From: an uncultured Blautia sp.
GTDB taxonomy: Bacteria > Bacillota > Clostridia > Lachnospirales > Lachnospiraceae
Reading direction: 5' to 3'
Assembly: GCA_900542045.1 (NCBI GenBank)
Contig: UQMI01000031.1
Coordinates: forward strand, 1-42,346
Length of the DNA: 42,346 nt
Shown here piece after piece: positions 42,039-42,346 of this stretch (its first letter is position 1; each line of letters begins with the position of its first letter). Under the pieces are notes generated by a model that did no database searches, was not told the origin of the DNA, and saw only the letters and a list, made by a program, of their open reading frames with translations. The translations under genes and the position numbers were made by a program.

Positions 42039-42346
42039 GTCCACATGCCGGAGATTAGTCCGGATTTTCCTTCAAAACCGGATGGATCTGTGTCCGCATG
42101 TATGGATCTGGATTTTCTAATACGTTTATAGAAGCATTTTTCTCCATGTCTACCTTATAGGGTATAGCATAAACAGTCATTTTACAGCAGCAATTGGAAT
42201 CATCTGATTTTCAACCGTACCGTTTTCTCTGGTATACGGGCGGATTTTGGCTTTCCTGATTTTCTGCCGAATTTCCCCTCTCCCGGTTACGGGTATATTT
42301 TAACTTTCCTGACTTTCTGCCGAATTTCTCCTCTCCCGGTTACGGG
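42039..42346. repeat. Diverged ~53-bp-period repeats at the right edge
   Basis: Units begin near 42205, 42257 and 42310 (spacings 52 and 53; TGAYTTTCTGCCGAATTTC then CCCGGTTACGGG), the last cut by the window edge. A looser 52-bp echo (TGTCCRCATG at 42039 and 42091) precedes them. On the minus strand the unit has AATATACCCGTA, then TTCGGCA 28 bp from its first base, the same order and almost the same spacing as the array at 2238-2815. No gene is seen from 41971 to the edge. Confidence 0.75.

Overview
The window looks like chromosome from a Gram-positive gut Firmicute, most likely a Lachnospiraceae member (Clostridia). Supporting signs are strong AGGAGG-type ribosome sites, sigma-A-type promoters (TTGACA/TATAAT), an FtsY without a long acidic N-terminus, and the gene set tmcAL / pta-ackA-DUF177-rpmF / plsX-acpP-rnc-smc-ftsY / ylxM-ffh. 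The genus cannot be fixed from the sequence alone.

Layout. All the housekeeping genes except tmcAL run leftward (minus strand). From right to left they are pta, ackA, DUF177, rpmF, then plsX, acpP, rnc, smc, ftsY, then ylxM and ffh (ffh runs off the left edge). In related genomes these usually form one near-continuous block. Here they are broken into three pieces by accessory DNA: about 9.7 kb between rpmF and plsX, and about 19 kb between ftsY and ylxM. Each piece has its own promoter (37754-37782, 27395-27423, 1618-1646).

Left accessory region (about 1.6-20.5 kb): a repeat-rich non-coding stretch (1.65-3.05 kb) with a 53-bp tandem array; a large secreted beta-helix / InlB-repeat / Fn3 surface protein; a probable L-tartrate utilisation cluster (DUF1847, two tandem FCD-type GntR regulators, DASS-type permease, TtdA, TtdB) whose two promoters share a 16/17-bp operator-like motif; a START-like protein; an orphan LarE-like sulfur transferase; an AraC regulator with a GH36 alpha-galactosidase; a DUF362-ferredoxin protein; a YbaK-type deacylase; and threonine ammonia-lyase.

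Right accessory region (27.4-36.9 kb): a DivIVA-like coiled-coil protein; a membrane-anchored AraC regulator; an unlisted 31-residue membrane peptide; two divergent EamA/DMT permeases; a choline-kinase-like phosphotransferase; an MttB-superfamily methyltransferase without a corrinoid-protein partner; and a Phd/PIN toxin-antitoxin pair. The permease + kinase + MttB set suggests handling of a quaternary amine and is the best candidate for an undescribed system.

Non-coding structure. The pta leader (about 40.34-40.63 kb) starts at a good promoter and folds into a three-way-junction-like RNA followed by a second perfect hairpin. The pta-ackA gap holds two 68/69-bp tandem repeats with hairpins. 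A diverged 53-bp-period array in the opposite orientation lies at the right edge and appears related to the left array.
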